A stretch of DNA of 64,000 bases from Ahaetulla prasina (lineage: Eukaryota > Chordata > Lepidosauria > Squamata > Colubridae): contig NC_080539.1 in the NCBI RefSeq assembly GCF_028640845.1, positions 364,747,016-364,811,015 on the forward strand, written 5' to 3'. Each line of letters opens with the position of its first letter. Within the stretch, counting starts at the first letter, position 1. Below the pieces are notes generated by a model. The model saw only the letters and a list, made by a program, of their open reading frames with translations. It searched no databases and was not told the DNA's origin. Shown in pieces: positions 41,267-51,596 of this stretch. Position numbers and translations under genes: made by a program.

Positions 41267-41401
41267 CAGGGGTCTGCAAACTTGGCTCTTTTAAGACTTG
41301 TGGACTTCAACTCCCAGAGTTCCTCAGCCAGCTTTGCTGGCTGAGGAACTCTGGGAGTTGAAGTCCACAAGTCTTAAAAGAGCCAAGTTTGCAGACCCCT
41401 G
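41267..41401. mobile_element. Palindromic hAT MITE
   Basis: The ends CAGGGGTCTGCAAACTTGG and its complement enclose perfect long arms around CCAGCTTTGCTGG. TCCTAAGG lies on both sides (41259-41266, 41402-41409), 8 of 8. The left octamer is shared with the hAT MITE just upstream. Confidence 0.95.
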
Positions 41402-41486
41402 TCCTAAGGCATTGTTTCTCAGCCCCAGCAAGTTTTTCATGTGTGGATTTCAACCCAGAATTCCCTGTGGTTACTTTCATCCTATA

Positions 41487-42021
41487 CAGGTAGACTTACA
41501 ACCAGTGATGAAAATCAGCCGGTTCTATCCGGCTCGGGAAAACCGGTAGCACCAGCGGCCCATTTTTGACCCTCTGTGCATGCGTGGAAGTGGTGCACGC
41601 GCTCACATTTGCGAACCGATAATGAAGATAAGTGAATTTCACCCCTGCTTACAACAGTTCCTTTAGTGACCATTCAACTTTACAACAACACTGCATAAAG
41701 TGCCTTAAGGTCATTTTTCGTACGACCATTGTAGCATCTCCAGGGTCACCTGATCAAAATTCAGACACTTGACAACTGACTCATATTTATGACAGTCACA
41801 GTGTCAGGTAACCCCCCAAATTTTGCAAATTTCTGACAAGCAAAGTCAAACAGGAAACCGGATTCATTTAGCCACAGTATTACTAACTTAACATCTGCAG
41901 TGATTCACTTAACATATATGATAAGGAAGGTTATAAAATGGGGCACAGCTCACTTAAGAAGCATCTCACTTAGCAACAGAAATTTTGGGCTCAATTATGC
42001 TCATAAGTTGAGGACGATCTG
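41487..42021 (-). mobile_element. Tigger-like MITE split by a hAT MITE
   Basis: It starts CAGGTAGACTTACAAC and resumes CAGTTCCTTTAGTGACC after the insertion. It ends AAGTTGAGGACGATCTG. Confidence 0.85.
41503..41647 (+). mobile_element. GGTG-hAT MITE, short (145 bp)
   Basis: It runs from CAGTGATGAAAATCAGCC to GTGAATTTCACCCCTG with a perfect 8-bp duplication CTTACAAC (41495-41502, 41648-41655). It is inserted in the Tigger-like MITE. Confidence 0.93.
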
Positions 42022-42442
42022 CACTGCTTTTCTCAAATTCTGCAAGCAACATTGAGTTCCATATTCATCCCAAACCTCTTCAAACCTCTTCATTCCATCA
42101 ATTGCTTTCTCAAAACCCACAAACATACAATGAACTTTCTTTCCCACATTCCTGCATTCCTAAATGATCCGCTGAAGTGTAAAAGCCAGACTGGGTATCC
42201 TGCGATTTGTATGAAGTATTTCAAATTTGGTTCTTTCTCCCCGCTTTCAGTCAGTCCCAAGCACACTTCCCAACTAGGCTTGTCTACAGGAGGGGTCCAA
42301 AAAGCCAAGATACAGCAATGAACAAATCATTAAAGTCCCATTCCTTTCGTACATGTATAGTCTCTGTCATGCATGCTAAAATAGGCAGAGTGATTACATG
42401 ATTGAAGCCATCATCTTCAATTCTTTTAAAAGCCTCCTCCAT
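42022..42442 (-). pseudogene. Old LINE reverse transcriptase, middle part
   Basis: The minus strand contains FVGFEKAIDGMKR near 42070-42115, matching the (F/V)xDFEKAFDxxxR motif of LINE reverse transcriptases with D lost. It is collinear with 39905-40326 and is separated from it by later insertions. Confidence 0.65.
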
Positions 42443-42719
42443 TTGTTGTTAGTTGCGAAGTCATGTCCAACCCAATGTAACCCCATGGACAATGTTCCTC
42501 CAGGCCTTCCTGTCCTCTACCATCCTCTAGAGTCCATTTAAGGTCACGCTGACTGCTTCAGTGACTCCATTGAGCCACCTCGTTCTCTGTCGTCCCCTTC
42601 TTCTTTTGCCCTCAATCTTTCCCAGCATTAGGCTCTTCTCCAGTGAGTCCTTCCTTCTCATTAAGTAGCCAAAGTATTTCAGTTTCATCTTCAGGATCTG
42701 ACCTTCTAAGGAGCAGTCT
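42443..42719 (-). mobile_element. Bov-B LINE 3' end
   Basis: TTGTTGTTAGTTGCGAAGTC and GGACAATGTTCCTCCAGGCC are the Bov-B 3' UTR in reverse. The minus strand then encodes GRQRTRWLNGVTEAVSV and LKYFGYLMRRKDSLEKSLM, the ORF end. It is truncated at about 277 bp. Confidence 0.9.
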
Positions 42720-42732
42720 CCATGGATGTATC

Positions 42733-43008
42733 CAGGAGTGAAATCCAGCAGGTCTGGAGAACCGGTAGCAGAAAATTTGAGTAGTTCGGAGAACCTGTAA
42801 ATACCATCTCTGGCTGGCTCCAGAATGGGGTTGGAATGGAGATTTTGCAATATCATTCCCCCAGGAGTGGGGAGGGAATGGAGATTTTGCAATATCCGTC
42901 CCCCAGGAGTGGGGAGGGAATGGAGATTTTGCAATATCCATCCCCTGCCATGCCCACCAAGCCATGCCTACAGAATCAGTAGTTAAAAAAAATTGGATTT
43001 CATCACTC
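42733..43008 (-). mobile_element. GGTG-hAT MITE
   Basis: It runs from CAGGAGTGAAATCCAGCAGG to TTGGATTTCATCACTC with a perfect 8-bp duplication GATGTATC (42725-42732, 43009-43016). Three near-identical AATGGAGATTTTGCAATATC units form its interior. Confidence 0.92.
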
Positions 43009-43016
43009 GATGTATC

Positions 43017-43890
43017 CATTGTATTAACCCTACCTCCCATCTCCCCCATAGTGTTTGCATTCACTGGTATATTTCCTGCCTATGTTATAGGCCTAATTAA
43101 TGCTCTTGCTAGATCTTATATTTGATATTTTAACCGTGTTATTGTAATGTAGGTACTGATGAGTCAGTACAAAATGCTTGCATCTACTTTTGTTTGTCTT
43201 TTGGCTGTATTCTTTAAATTATTAAAAGGGACTCATTGTTTTAAATCACTGGTATATATGTTCCATTGTCCAAGGAATAAAAATGGCTTATTTCTAATTA
43301 TCAGGCATAAATAACATTGTACAATCGTTCCATAAGCAAGCCATGCTCATACTTTACCATTTCCTTAATTAAATCATCTACACCTGCAACCTTACCGTTT
43401 TTCAACATAATCACAGCGTCTTCCTTTTCATTCATCCTTTTCTTGGATTCTGGTAGCATTTGTTTCAAAATCTACCCTTCAACAAGTGACTACCATTTCC
43501 ATATAAATCACTAAAAGAGTCCCAGCATCATTCCTTGGGTTTCACCCCAAATAATTTGATCACAGTTATTTTTCATCCTATTCATCTGGCTTCCTGTTTA
43601 GCCCTCTTCAGCCATTTCTAGAACATCCGTTTATTTATTTCCATCAAAAGCATAACTTTATTTTCTCTGTCTCTTGTAAGCTTAAGAGTACTTGGCTCTC
43701 GCAGATTAACCTTGTAATATTTCTCATTCAAGATGGGCACTTTGTCTTCCTGAATATTTTTCTCCTTTCTCCTGACATCCTTTCACTTCTTTTCCTCTCT
43801 TCTTTGTCTGTTTCCCCCTTAAATTTACTCTTGACACTATCAAAAATTGGTCTGCCCCACATTTTATACCTCTCCTTTGAATCCTTCACT
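43017..43890 (-). pseudogene. Old LINE, 5' part of the reverse transcriptase
   Basis: The minus strand reads LKNGKVAGVDDLIKEMVKY at about 43355-43415, the LxxGKAxGxDxIxxE motif that opens the LINE reverse-transcriptase domain. The rest is worn AT-rich sequence; extension to 43890 is inference. Confidence 0.6.
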
Positions 43891-43894
43891 ACAA

Positions 43895-44582
43895 AGAAGC
43901 AACCTAGAACTAAGGCGGAATTTCCTGACAATGAGAACAATCAATCAGTGGATGGGTTGCCTTCAGAAATTCTGGATGCTCCAACACTGGAGGTTTTTGA
44001 GAAGAGATTGGACCCCCGTTTGTCCAGAATGGTATAAGGCAGTGATGGTTAACCTTTTTGGTGCTGAGTGTCCAAAGCGCGTGCCGGAACCCCAAAAATG
44101 CAATGCAAGTGCCCTCTGCGCATACGCCCCCTCCGCCTTTCTGGCTTCCAAGGTTGATTCAAGAGGCTTTCCAGGCCCAAAATGGGGAGTGGGGAGGCCT
44201 CATGTGGTGCCCCTGTGCCCCATTTTGGGCTTCCAGGTTGGTGCAGGAGGCCTTCCAGGCCCAAAATGGGGCACCGGGGGGTTACGTGCACGCGCACCCT
44301 CCCCCAAAATGCAATGCGAACACCCCCGCGCATGTGCCCCACCCCCCGCGCATTCACGGCAGAGACCCAAAGATTAGGTGGCTGGCGGGAGGAGCACGCG
44401 CAGGCGCAGTGGAGCTATGCTGAGCCGATGGCTGCTGTGCCCGCAGAGGGGTCTCTGCATGCCACCTTTGGCACACCTGCTATAGGCTCGCCATTACAGG
44501 TACAGGGTCTTCTGCTTATGCAGGGGGTTGGACTAGAAGACCTCCAAGGTCCCTTCCAACTCTGTTATTTTGTTATTCTGTT
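43895..44582 (+). mobile_element. CR1 LINE 3' end split by a hAT MITE
   Basis: The left part encodes [15 protein letters not shown] and the end of ORF2. After the hAT MITE the 3' UTR continues with GGTTGGACTAGAAGACCTCC and a CTGTTATTTTGTTATTCTG tail. Confidence 0.87.
44040..44499 (+). mobile_element. hAT MITE (GATGGTTAACC type) inside CR1
   Basis: It runs from CAGTGATGGTTAACC to GGCTCGCCATTACAG. Flanks GTATAAGG and GTACAGGG agree at 6 of 8. The interior has two GGCCTTCCAGGCCCAAAATG-like units. Related to 56266-57369. Confidence 0.85.
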
Positions 44583-45167
44583 AATCCTTTCAATCTTTCG
44601 TCTTACACTCTCATGGTATCAAATTTATATGAATAACATGAGGTTTCAATCGCAACTTTATAACTAGCTGTAGGCTAGCTTTATAAGTAGACTAGCTTTA
44701 TAGCTATTATTCCCTGGGTCTTCTTATGACCCAGTCATTTTTTGTGTGTGTGTTCTCTCCCATCTTGTTCCCAAACATACATTCTTGATGCTATCTAGCA
44801 GAATAATGTTTCCCCTGGATCGCATTTGATTCCGAAAGTTGCACAGTTTCCTCCAAAATTCATATCTGGTCCTGCCATTATTACATTCACTAGAGACAAC
44901 CACCAACCTATAAATTCCAACTTTCCTGTGCACTCAGAACAATGTGGATGACTCCGAAGATGCTAGTTTGGCTATATTTATTGATCTATGTTCTGATTTT
45001 CTTCAGGGGTGTGTACAAAATTTAGTAAACAGCAAAAATCCCAAACATCGATATTAAAAATACAATAAATGCAATTGTCCAGCTAAAACCTTACCACGTT
45101 ATTTAAAGCTGATCATTAGCTGTTGAAATACTGCAGAAACGTGGAATGAAAAAGAATGCATGTTCAG
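44583..45167. other. Repeat-poor stretch
   Basis: AT-rich; no gene or repeat recognised. Confidence 0.35.
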
Positions 45168-46282
45168 AAAATAGAAATAAAATAAACAGACGTGGAAGGG
45201 ACCTTGGAGGTCTTCTCATCCAACCCCCTGCTTAGGCAGGAAACCTTACACCACTTCAGACAAATGGTTATCCAATATCTTCTTAAAAACTTCCAGTGTT
45301 GGAGCATTCACAACTTCTAGAGGCAAGTCGTTCCACTGATTAATTGTTCTCACTATCAGAAAATTTCTTCTTAATTCTAGGTTGCTTCTCTCCTTGATTA
45401 GTTTCCATCCATTGCTTCTTGTCCTGCCTTCAGGTGCTTTAGAGAATAGCCTGACTCTCTCTTCTTTGTGGCCTTTGAGATATTGGAACACATAGTCCTT
45501 CTCTTCATTAAACTAGACATACCCAGTTCCTGCAACCGTTCTTCATATGTTTTAGCCTCCAGTCCCCTAATCATCTTTGTTGCTCTTCTCTGCACTCTTT
45601 CTAGAGTCTCAGCATCTTTTTTACATCGCGGTGACCAAAACTGAATGCAGTAATCCAAGTGTGGCCTTACCAAGGCATTATAAAGTGGCACTAACACTTC
45701 ACGTGATCTTGATTCTATCCCTCTGTTTATGCAGCCCAGAACTGTGTTGGCTTTTTTAGCAGCTGCTGCATACTGCTGGCTCATATCTAAATGGTTATCC
45801 ACTAGGACTCCAAGATCCCTCTCACAGGTACTACTATTGAGCAAGGTACCACATATCCAGTACCTGTGCATTTTGGTTTTTTTGCCTAAATGTAGAACCT
45901 TACTTTTTTCACTGTTGAATTTCATTTTGTTAGATAGCGCCCAATGTTCAAGTCTGTCAAGATCTTTCTGTAACTTGAGCCTATCTTCTGGAGTGTTGGC
46001 TATTCCTGCCAGCTTGGTGTCATCTGCAAATTTGATGAGTTCCCCATCTATCCCCTCGTCCAAGTCATTGATGAAGATGTTGAAGAGTACTGGGCCTAAA
46101 ACAGAGCCTTGGGGTACTCCACTGCATACTTCCCTCCATGTGGATGTAGTTCCATTGAGGACTACACGTTGAGTGCAGTTGGTCAGCCAGTTACGAATCC
46201 ATCTGGTGGTGGTGCTGTCTAACCCACATTTTTCTACTTTATCTAGTAGTAGGTTATGGTCTACTTTATCAAATGCTTTACG
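45168..46282 (-). mobile_element. CR1 LINE, longest copy, with RT core
   Basis: It begins with the 3' UTR (GTGGAAGGGACCTTGGAGG) and extends upstream through the ORF2 C-terminus into LIKFADDTKLAGIANTPED, the catalytic box, and FNIFINDLDEG. A deletion near 45480 removes part of the conserved [10 protein letters not shown] segment and shifts frame. Confidence 0.92.
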
Positions 46283-46432
46283 TGATCTTCATTCTATCCC
46301 TCTGTTTATGCAGCCTAGAACTGTTTTGCCTTTTTTTTGGCAGCTGCAGCACACGGCTGGCTCATATTTAAGTGATTGTCCACTGAGACTCCAAGATCCT
46401 TCTCACAGTTACTACTATTGAGCAAGGTACAA
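46283..46432 (-). mobile_element. CR1 fragment adjoining the longer CR1
   Basis: It starts again at CGTGATCTTCATTCTATCCC and repeats the part corresponding to 45705-45850 of the neighbour, same strand. It could be a second insertion or a duplication. Confidence 0.7.
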
Positions 46433-46650
46433 TCAGTGTCAGGCACACACAGGATTTAAAGAGTGTTGCTCCAGTTTGGATGTAGATCACTGAAATGATT
46501 GATCTTTTCAGAAAGCGATGGCATTACAGCAATCCCCTAATAAAGCTGAGAAAAAGCAAAACCCTTAATACTGTATATAATGCCTGGCTTTGCACATTGC
46601 AGCCACACAACAACGTAAGCCACAATTACTGGGGTCGTACAACAGTTGTT
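46433..46650. other. Stretch without a recognised feature
   Basis: No gene or repeat recognised. Confidence 0.3.
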
Positions 46651-47187
46651 TCCTCTTGGGGAGGAAAGCTATGGCAAATCTAGACAGCATACTAAAAAGC
46701 AGAGACATCACCCTGCCAACCAAAGTGCGTATAGTCAAAGCTATGGTTTTCCCAGTTGCAATGTATGGCTGTGAAGGTTGGACCATAAGAAAGGCTGAGC
46801 GCCAAAGAATTGAAGCTTTTGAACTCTGGTGCTGGAGAAGACTCCTGCGAGTCCCTTGGACTGCAAGGCGAACAAACAAGTCAGTTCTAGAGGAGATCAA
46901 CCCTGACTGCTCTTTAGAAGGCCAGATCCTGAAGATGAAACTCAAATACTTTGGCCACCTAATGAGAAAGAAGGACTCACTGGAGAAGAACCTAATGCTG
47001 GGAAAGATTGAGGGCAAAAGAAGAAGTGGACGACAGAGAACCAGGTGGCTGGATGGTGAGTCACTGAAGCAGTTGGCTTGAGTTTAAAAGGACTCCAGAG
47101 GATGGTAGAGGACAGGAAGGCCTGGAGGAATGTTGTCCATGGGGTCGCGATGGGTCGGACACGACTTCGCAACTAACAACAACAACA
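46651..47187 (+). mobile_element. Bov-B LINE, 5'-truncated
   Basis: It encodes RKAMANLDSILKSRDITLP, VKAMVFPVAMYGCEGWT, FELWCWRRLLRVPWTARRT and KMKLKYFGHLMRKKDSLEK, open until an extra T near 47057 (GGATGGTGAGTC) shifts frame. The 3' UTR ends TCGCAACTAACAACAACAAC. Confidence 0.93.
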
Positions 47188-47253
47188 GTTGTGATGAGGA
47201 TGGCTGCCAAAATTTTGTTTATTTTTTTAATTCATTCATCATTCATTTGATTA

Positions 47254-47638
47254 CTGGTAGTCCTTGACTTATGACCACAACTGAGCCCAAAATTTCCATT
47301 GTTAAGCAAGACAGTTGTTAAGTGAGTTTTGCCTCATTTTATGACCTTTTCCCCCCACAATTCTCAAGCGAATCACTGCAGTTGTTAAGCAAATCTGGCT
47401 TCCCCCATTGTATATCAGAAGCCGGCTGGGCAGGTTACAAATGGTGATCACACAATCCCAGGACAGTACAACTCTCACAAATACATGCCAGTTGCCCAGT
47501 GCCCAAATTTTGATCACGTGACTGTGGGGATGCTGCAGTGATCATAAGTGTGAAAACTTTTTACAAGTTACTTTTCTCCGCGCCGTTGTAACTTCAAACG
47601 GTCGCTAAACAAATGGTTGTAAGTCAAGGATGGCCTCT
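47254..47638 (+). mobile_element. Tigger-like MITE, full length
   Basis: It starts CTGGTAGTCCTTGACTTATG and ends TAAGTCAAGGATGGCCTCTA; the interior is in forward order. Confidence 0.88.
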
Positions 47639-47918
47639 ATTTACTTCCTCAATTTACGTTATTGACATCATGATGCCAGGACATGCGTCGCCTTGTTGTG
47701 GCTTCTAGCAAGGTGGCTTTTGGCTTTGCATTGTGCTATCACATGAGTGAAGGACTATCTATTGTTGTGGGCACCTAAAGAGTGCACCTAAAAAAAGAGT
47801 GGGACTTCCGTTACATGGTGGCAGCCTCCATCTAGAGTTTTGTTGGCTCAGGAATTCTGGGAGTTTGAAGTGCACAGGTTGTAAAGTTGCCATAGTTGCC
47901 CATCCCACCTATATATAC
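47639..47918. other. Stretch without a gene
   Basis: A worn single arm of a palindromic hAT MITE (TTGGCTCAGGAATTCTGGGA) lies near 47843-47905. Confidence 0.4.
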
Positions 47919-47926
47919 TCTTCCAT

Positions 47927-48191
47927 TAGTGGTGAAATCCTGCAAAATCTCCATTCCCATTCCACTCCAGGGAAGCATGCTGCAAAATCTCTATTTCCAC
48001 CCAGCTCCAGGGGAAATATAGTGCAAAATCCCCATTTCCTTCCCACTCCTGGGGGAAGGATATTGCAAAATCTCCATTCCCACCCCACTCTGGGGCCAGC
48101 TAGAGGTGGTATTTGCCGGTTCTCCGAACGACTCAAAATTTCTGCTACCGGTTCTCCAAAACCTGTCAGAACCTGCTAGATTTCACCCCTG
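47927..48191 (+). mobile_element. GGTG-hAT MITE
   Basis: It runs from TAGTGGTGAAATCCTGC to TAGATTTCACCCCTG with a perfect 8-bp duplication TCTTCCAT (47919-47926, 48192-48199). Four CAAAATCTCCATT-type units lie inside. Confidence 0.92.
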
Positions 48192-48199
48192 TCTTCCAT

Positions 48200-48637
48200 C
48201 TACCAGATGCCTGGATGTTGACCTCCCTCAAGTCTGCAGATTCCCTTGAGACTACAATTCCCAGCATTCATTGTTAGCTTCCCAACTGAGGCACGCCTGC
48301 AGCAGTAGAAACTTTTGCTCTTTCCAAGCTTAGGGAAAGCTGGCTTCCACACTTGTTAACCTGGTGGTAAGGCTGCTGGGATCATTGTTCCGTCCATTGC
48401 CTAATTTCCCAATAGCTTCATTTCCTAATTTCAGCCCTGACTTCCTTGCTTGTTTATGTATTTATTTAGGGTATGGCAAATCATATTTGGAGTGGATTCC
48501 ACCAAGTAGTCAATACTACCAGAGAGTCGTGAAGACAACAATCGCTTCAGGGAAAAAACAAAGGCCTAGACTGGAGGATTTAGAAACGAAGTACATTCCC
48601 AGGATGGAATGAAGACACTGAAGGCCTCTACAAGACA
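48200..48637. other. Repeat-poor stretch
   Basis: An open frame at 48364-48612 (82 codons) has no recognised domain or splice context and is not called. Confidence 0.35.
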
Positions 48638-48716
48638 GAATAACAGTATAACAGGACTGGAAGGGACCTTGGAGGTCTTCTAGTCCAATACTCTGCTCAA
48701 GCAGGAAACCCTATAC

Positions 48717-48991
48717 CAGGGTGAAATCCAGCAGGTTCTGACAGGTTCTGGAGAATCGGTAGCAAAAATTTTGAGTAGTTCGGAGAATGGGCAAATACCA
48801 CCTCTGGCTGGCCCCAGAGTGGGGTGGGAATGGGGATTTTGCAGTATCCTTCCCCTGGAGAGGGGTGGGAATGGGGATTTTGCAATATCCTTGCCCTGTC
48901 ATGCCCACCAAGCCACACCCACCAAGCCACACCAGGCCCACCAAGCCACGCCCACAGACCCAGTATTAAAATAATTTGGATTTCACTACTG
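48717..48991 (-). mobile_element. GGTG-hAT MITE inside CR1
   Basis: It runs from CAGGGTGAAATCCAGCAGG to TGGATTTCACTACTG with a perfect 8-bp duplication CCCTATAC (48709-48716, 48992-48999), which is CR1 3'-UTR sequence. Confidence 0.93.
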
Positions 48992-49437
48992 CCCTATACC
49001 ATTTCAAAGAAGTGGCAGTCCAGTCTCGTCTTTAAAACATCTGGTGGTGGAGCACCCACAACTTCTAGAGGTAAGTTGTTCCACTGATTAATTGTTCTCA
49101 CTGTCAGGAAATTTCTCCTTAGTTCTAAGTTGCTTCTCTCCTTGATTATCCATCCATTGCTTCTTGTCCTGCCTTCGGGTGCTTTGGAGAATAGCTTGAC
49201 TCCCTCTTCTTCATTCTCACCCTTTGTACGGCCAACCTTGTCCCTGCTCCCAGGTGGCCTGGTTCAGCAATGGGAAGATCTATAGGTTGTCCTGATTTCT
49301 TCAGTAACCAGCATCTCCTTTTCATCCTTAACATTGCTTTAGAGAGTAGGTTGTCCTCCTCTTCCTTGTTGCAGCTCCTCAAATATTGGAAGGCTGCTAT
49401 CATCTCTCCCCTAGTCCTTCTTTTCATCAGACTAGAC

Positions 49438-49608
49438 CAGGGGTCTCCAACCTTGGCAACTTTAAGACTTGTGGACTTCAACTCCCAGAGTTCCTAAGCC
49501 AGCTTTGCTTAGCCTGTTCCTAATGCATGCCTCATTAGCTTTGCTGGCTGAGGAACTCTGGGAGTTGAAGTCCACAAGTCTTAAAGTTGCCAAGGTTGGA
49601 GACCCCTG
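49438..49608. mobile_element. Palindromic hAT MITE with enlarged loop
   Basis: The ends CAGGGGTCTCCAACCTTGG and its complement have the usual arms, but about 40 extra bases lie at the centre (GCCTGTTCCTAATGCATGCC). Flanks GACTAGAC and AACTAGAC match at 7 of 8 and are CR1 sequence, so it inserted into CR1. Confidence 0.92.
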
Positions 49609-49751
49609 AACTAGACATACCAGTTCCTACAACCGTTCTCCATATGTTTTAACTCCCGCCCCCTAATCATCTTTCTTGCTCTTTTCTGAATTTTTCTAGG
49701 CCCTCAACATCTTTTTATATCTATTTTGGCAGGTGGCTTTCATCCCTAATC

Positions 49752-50422
49752 TGTTGTGACCCAGGCCCAAGTAGGTAGTATTAAACGCGATCAGTTTGAA
49801 AACAAACTTGGGAGATAGGGCGGTATAAAATGCGATTAAATAAATAAAAATAAATATTAGAACAGCTGAGAATTAACTCATTCTCAGTGTTGTCCAAACT
49901 AAATCAAAACAAATTCTTTATAACACCATTCTTCAGTCTTATCACCAACCTTGGTCTAATTAGGCAAACTGCCAAAGGCTTTTCTTCGAAAAAGTTCAGA
50001 AGCGGAAGACGCCGACAAGAAATAAATGCAGCAAGATAAGGAGCAAGTCTATCAACGTTATTTGTCCGACAAAGAGCCCAAGAGATGTTGCTGGTCTTTT
50101 AAGCGTTATGGGAGGGGCCAATCATCTCTTGGCCCTATTCCCGAGTTGTCCTCTTTGCTTTAGCTGCTCTTGCCTTCTGGCAGCTCTTCTCATGTGTGTA
50201 TTAGGAACAGGCTCCTCCTGTTCCTCTGCCTCACTACTGTCAGCCTCTGGGGGCTCCAGAGTCCACACATCACTCCCAGATGGCCCTGGCCCCATCTCTG
50301 CCTCTGATGCAGAGCCTTCATCCGGACCTTCCCCAGCCTCCACAACTGGCCCATGTTCTTCCTCAGCCTCATCGCTGTCCGACTCCGCTGCCAGCTCCGC
50401 AGGCTGCTGGCAGACCACAACA
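49752..50422 (-). mobile_element. Solo LTR, family LTR-B
   Basis: On the minus strand it starts TGTTGTGGTCTGCCAGC and ends TGGGTCACAACA. A perfect 5-bp duplication TAATC flanks it (49747-49751, 50423-50427). About 49788-49855 holds a short L2/SINE-like tail (GGGCGGTATAAAATGCG, then AAATAAAT) absent from the related copy at 51767, so a small insertion. The host sequence is CR1. Confidence 0.9.
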
Positions 50423-50560
50423 TAATCTTTCTTTTCATTAACTTTAATTCCAGCAACCATTCTTCATATGTTTTAGCCTCCATCCCCTAATCATGTTTGT
50501 TGCTCTTCTCTGCACTCTTTCTAGAGTCTCTCAACATCTTTTTTACATTGTGGCAACCTT
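50423..50560 (-). mobile_element. CR1 fragment
   Basis: TTCTTTTCATTAAC, ATTCTTCATATGTTTTAGCC and CTTCTCTGCACTCTTTCTAG are the ORF2 segment in reverse; LTR-B inserted at its left edge. Confidence 0.85.
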
Positions 50561-50728
50561 CCTATGGAGCGGTGATCCGGAGGTCGCCGACGATCTCTTA
50601 CACAACTTGGATGCAGCTTGATGTAAGACATGAGAACAATACCAAATTTCAGCAAATCCAGCAGAAAAGCTTGGAGCCTACTATGGAAACTGGGTGGACA
50701 ACCACAAATACCCAATGTAACTCCTGAC

Positions 50729-50952
50729 CAGTGGTGGTATTCAGCCGATTTGGACCAGTTCGGGCGAACCGGTAGCAGAGATCGCAGGTGGGCCTGTTTA
50801 CCGACCCCAGCACTATGCCGTCCTATTTAGCCACATTTTTGAGGCCGGGTGCAGGTGCGGAAGGGTACGTGCGAGCAAAGCGCATGCGTGGAAGGCTGGG
50901 CACTTGCATAGAAGGTGCGCATGTGGCGAACCAGTGATAAAACCCACCTCTG
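50729..50952 (+). mobile_element. GGTG-hAT MITE (GCATGCG interior)
   Basis: It runs from CAGTGGTGGTATTCAGCC to AAAACCCACCTCTG with a perfect 8-bp duplication CTCCTGAC (50721-50728, 50953-50960). This is the uninterrupted 224-bp form of the element at 16824. Confidence 0.93.
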
Positions 50953-50960
50953 CTCCTGAC

Positions 50961-51345
50961 CAAATAGCCTCTTGAGTTATATCTCTTCCAAAACTCCTAG
51001 GGTGAAAGGACACTCCACTCCCATCAAGAAAGCTCTTTCAGCTTTTCAGCAGTCAAGTCGAACTCTTTCTGAGTACTCATGTTCCCTTCTCTGTAAAGGA
51101 AATTGATACTGCCAATGGTAGTCTGAAATGTGGTAGATTACCAGGCTTCGGTGGTGTTCATCCAAAATTCCTGATAAACTTCAGGACAGAATTGGAATAG
51201 GAAATTCCCTTCCTGTGTGAAAGCCGAAGCAAGCTAGCAAGGAAGATGCCTTCACATTGGATAAATACAGATATTCCTTACGAACGAAGGCGAATATATG
51301 CGTCCCAGGATAATGTTGCAGGATCCAATCTGGGTCGGTCACCAG
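50961..51345. other. Repeat-poor stretch
   Basis: No gene or repeat recognised. Confidence 0.35.
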
Positions 51346-51353
51346 GACCCAAG

Positions 51354-51526
51354 CAGTGGTGGGTTGCTACCAGTTCGGTCCGGATCTTGCGAACTGGTAG
51401 TAACGGTGGCGGGAGGCTCCGCCCACCTGCCCGGAACTAATCATGGATGCTCTGTGCATGAACAGAACCACTGTGCGCATGCTCCCATTGCGAACCAGTA
51501 GCGAAGATGAGTGGAACCCACCCCTG
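51354..51526 (+). mobile_element. GGTG-hAT MITE, short
   Basis: It runs from CAGTGGTGGGTTGCTACC to GTGGAACCCACCCCTG. Flanks GACCCAAG and GACCAGAG agree at 6 of 8. Confidence 0.85.
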
Positions 51527-51596
51527 GACCAGAGGTTTTGTCTTTCACGCTTTCGCACTTGTGCTGGAGCCCATCTTCAGCTAGCTTCTCTCTAGC

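Larger units (their letters stand above)
48638..49735 (-). mobile_element. CR1 LINE fragments, rearranged, with two hAT insertions
   Basis: Left part: 3' UTR (GGACTGGAAGGGACCTTGG) to 48716, resuming after a hAT at 49000 through the ORF2 end. From about 49217 the sequence leaves the CR1 order and re-enters it near 49330 up to 49735. This looks like two CR1 pieces or one with an internal rearrangement. Confidence 0.75.
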
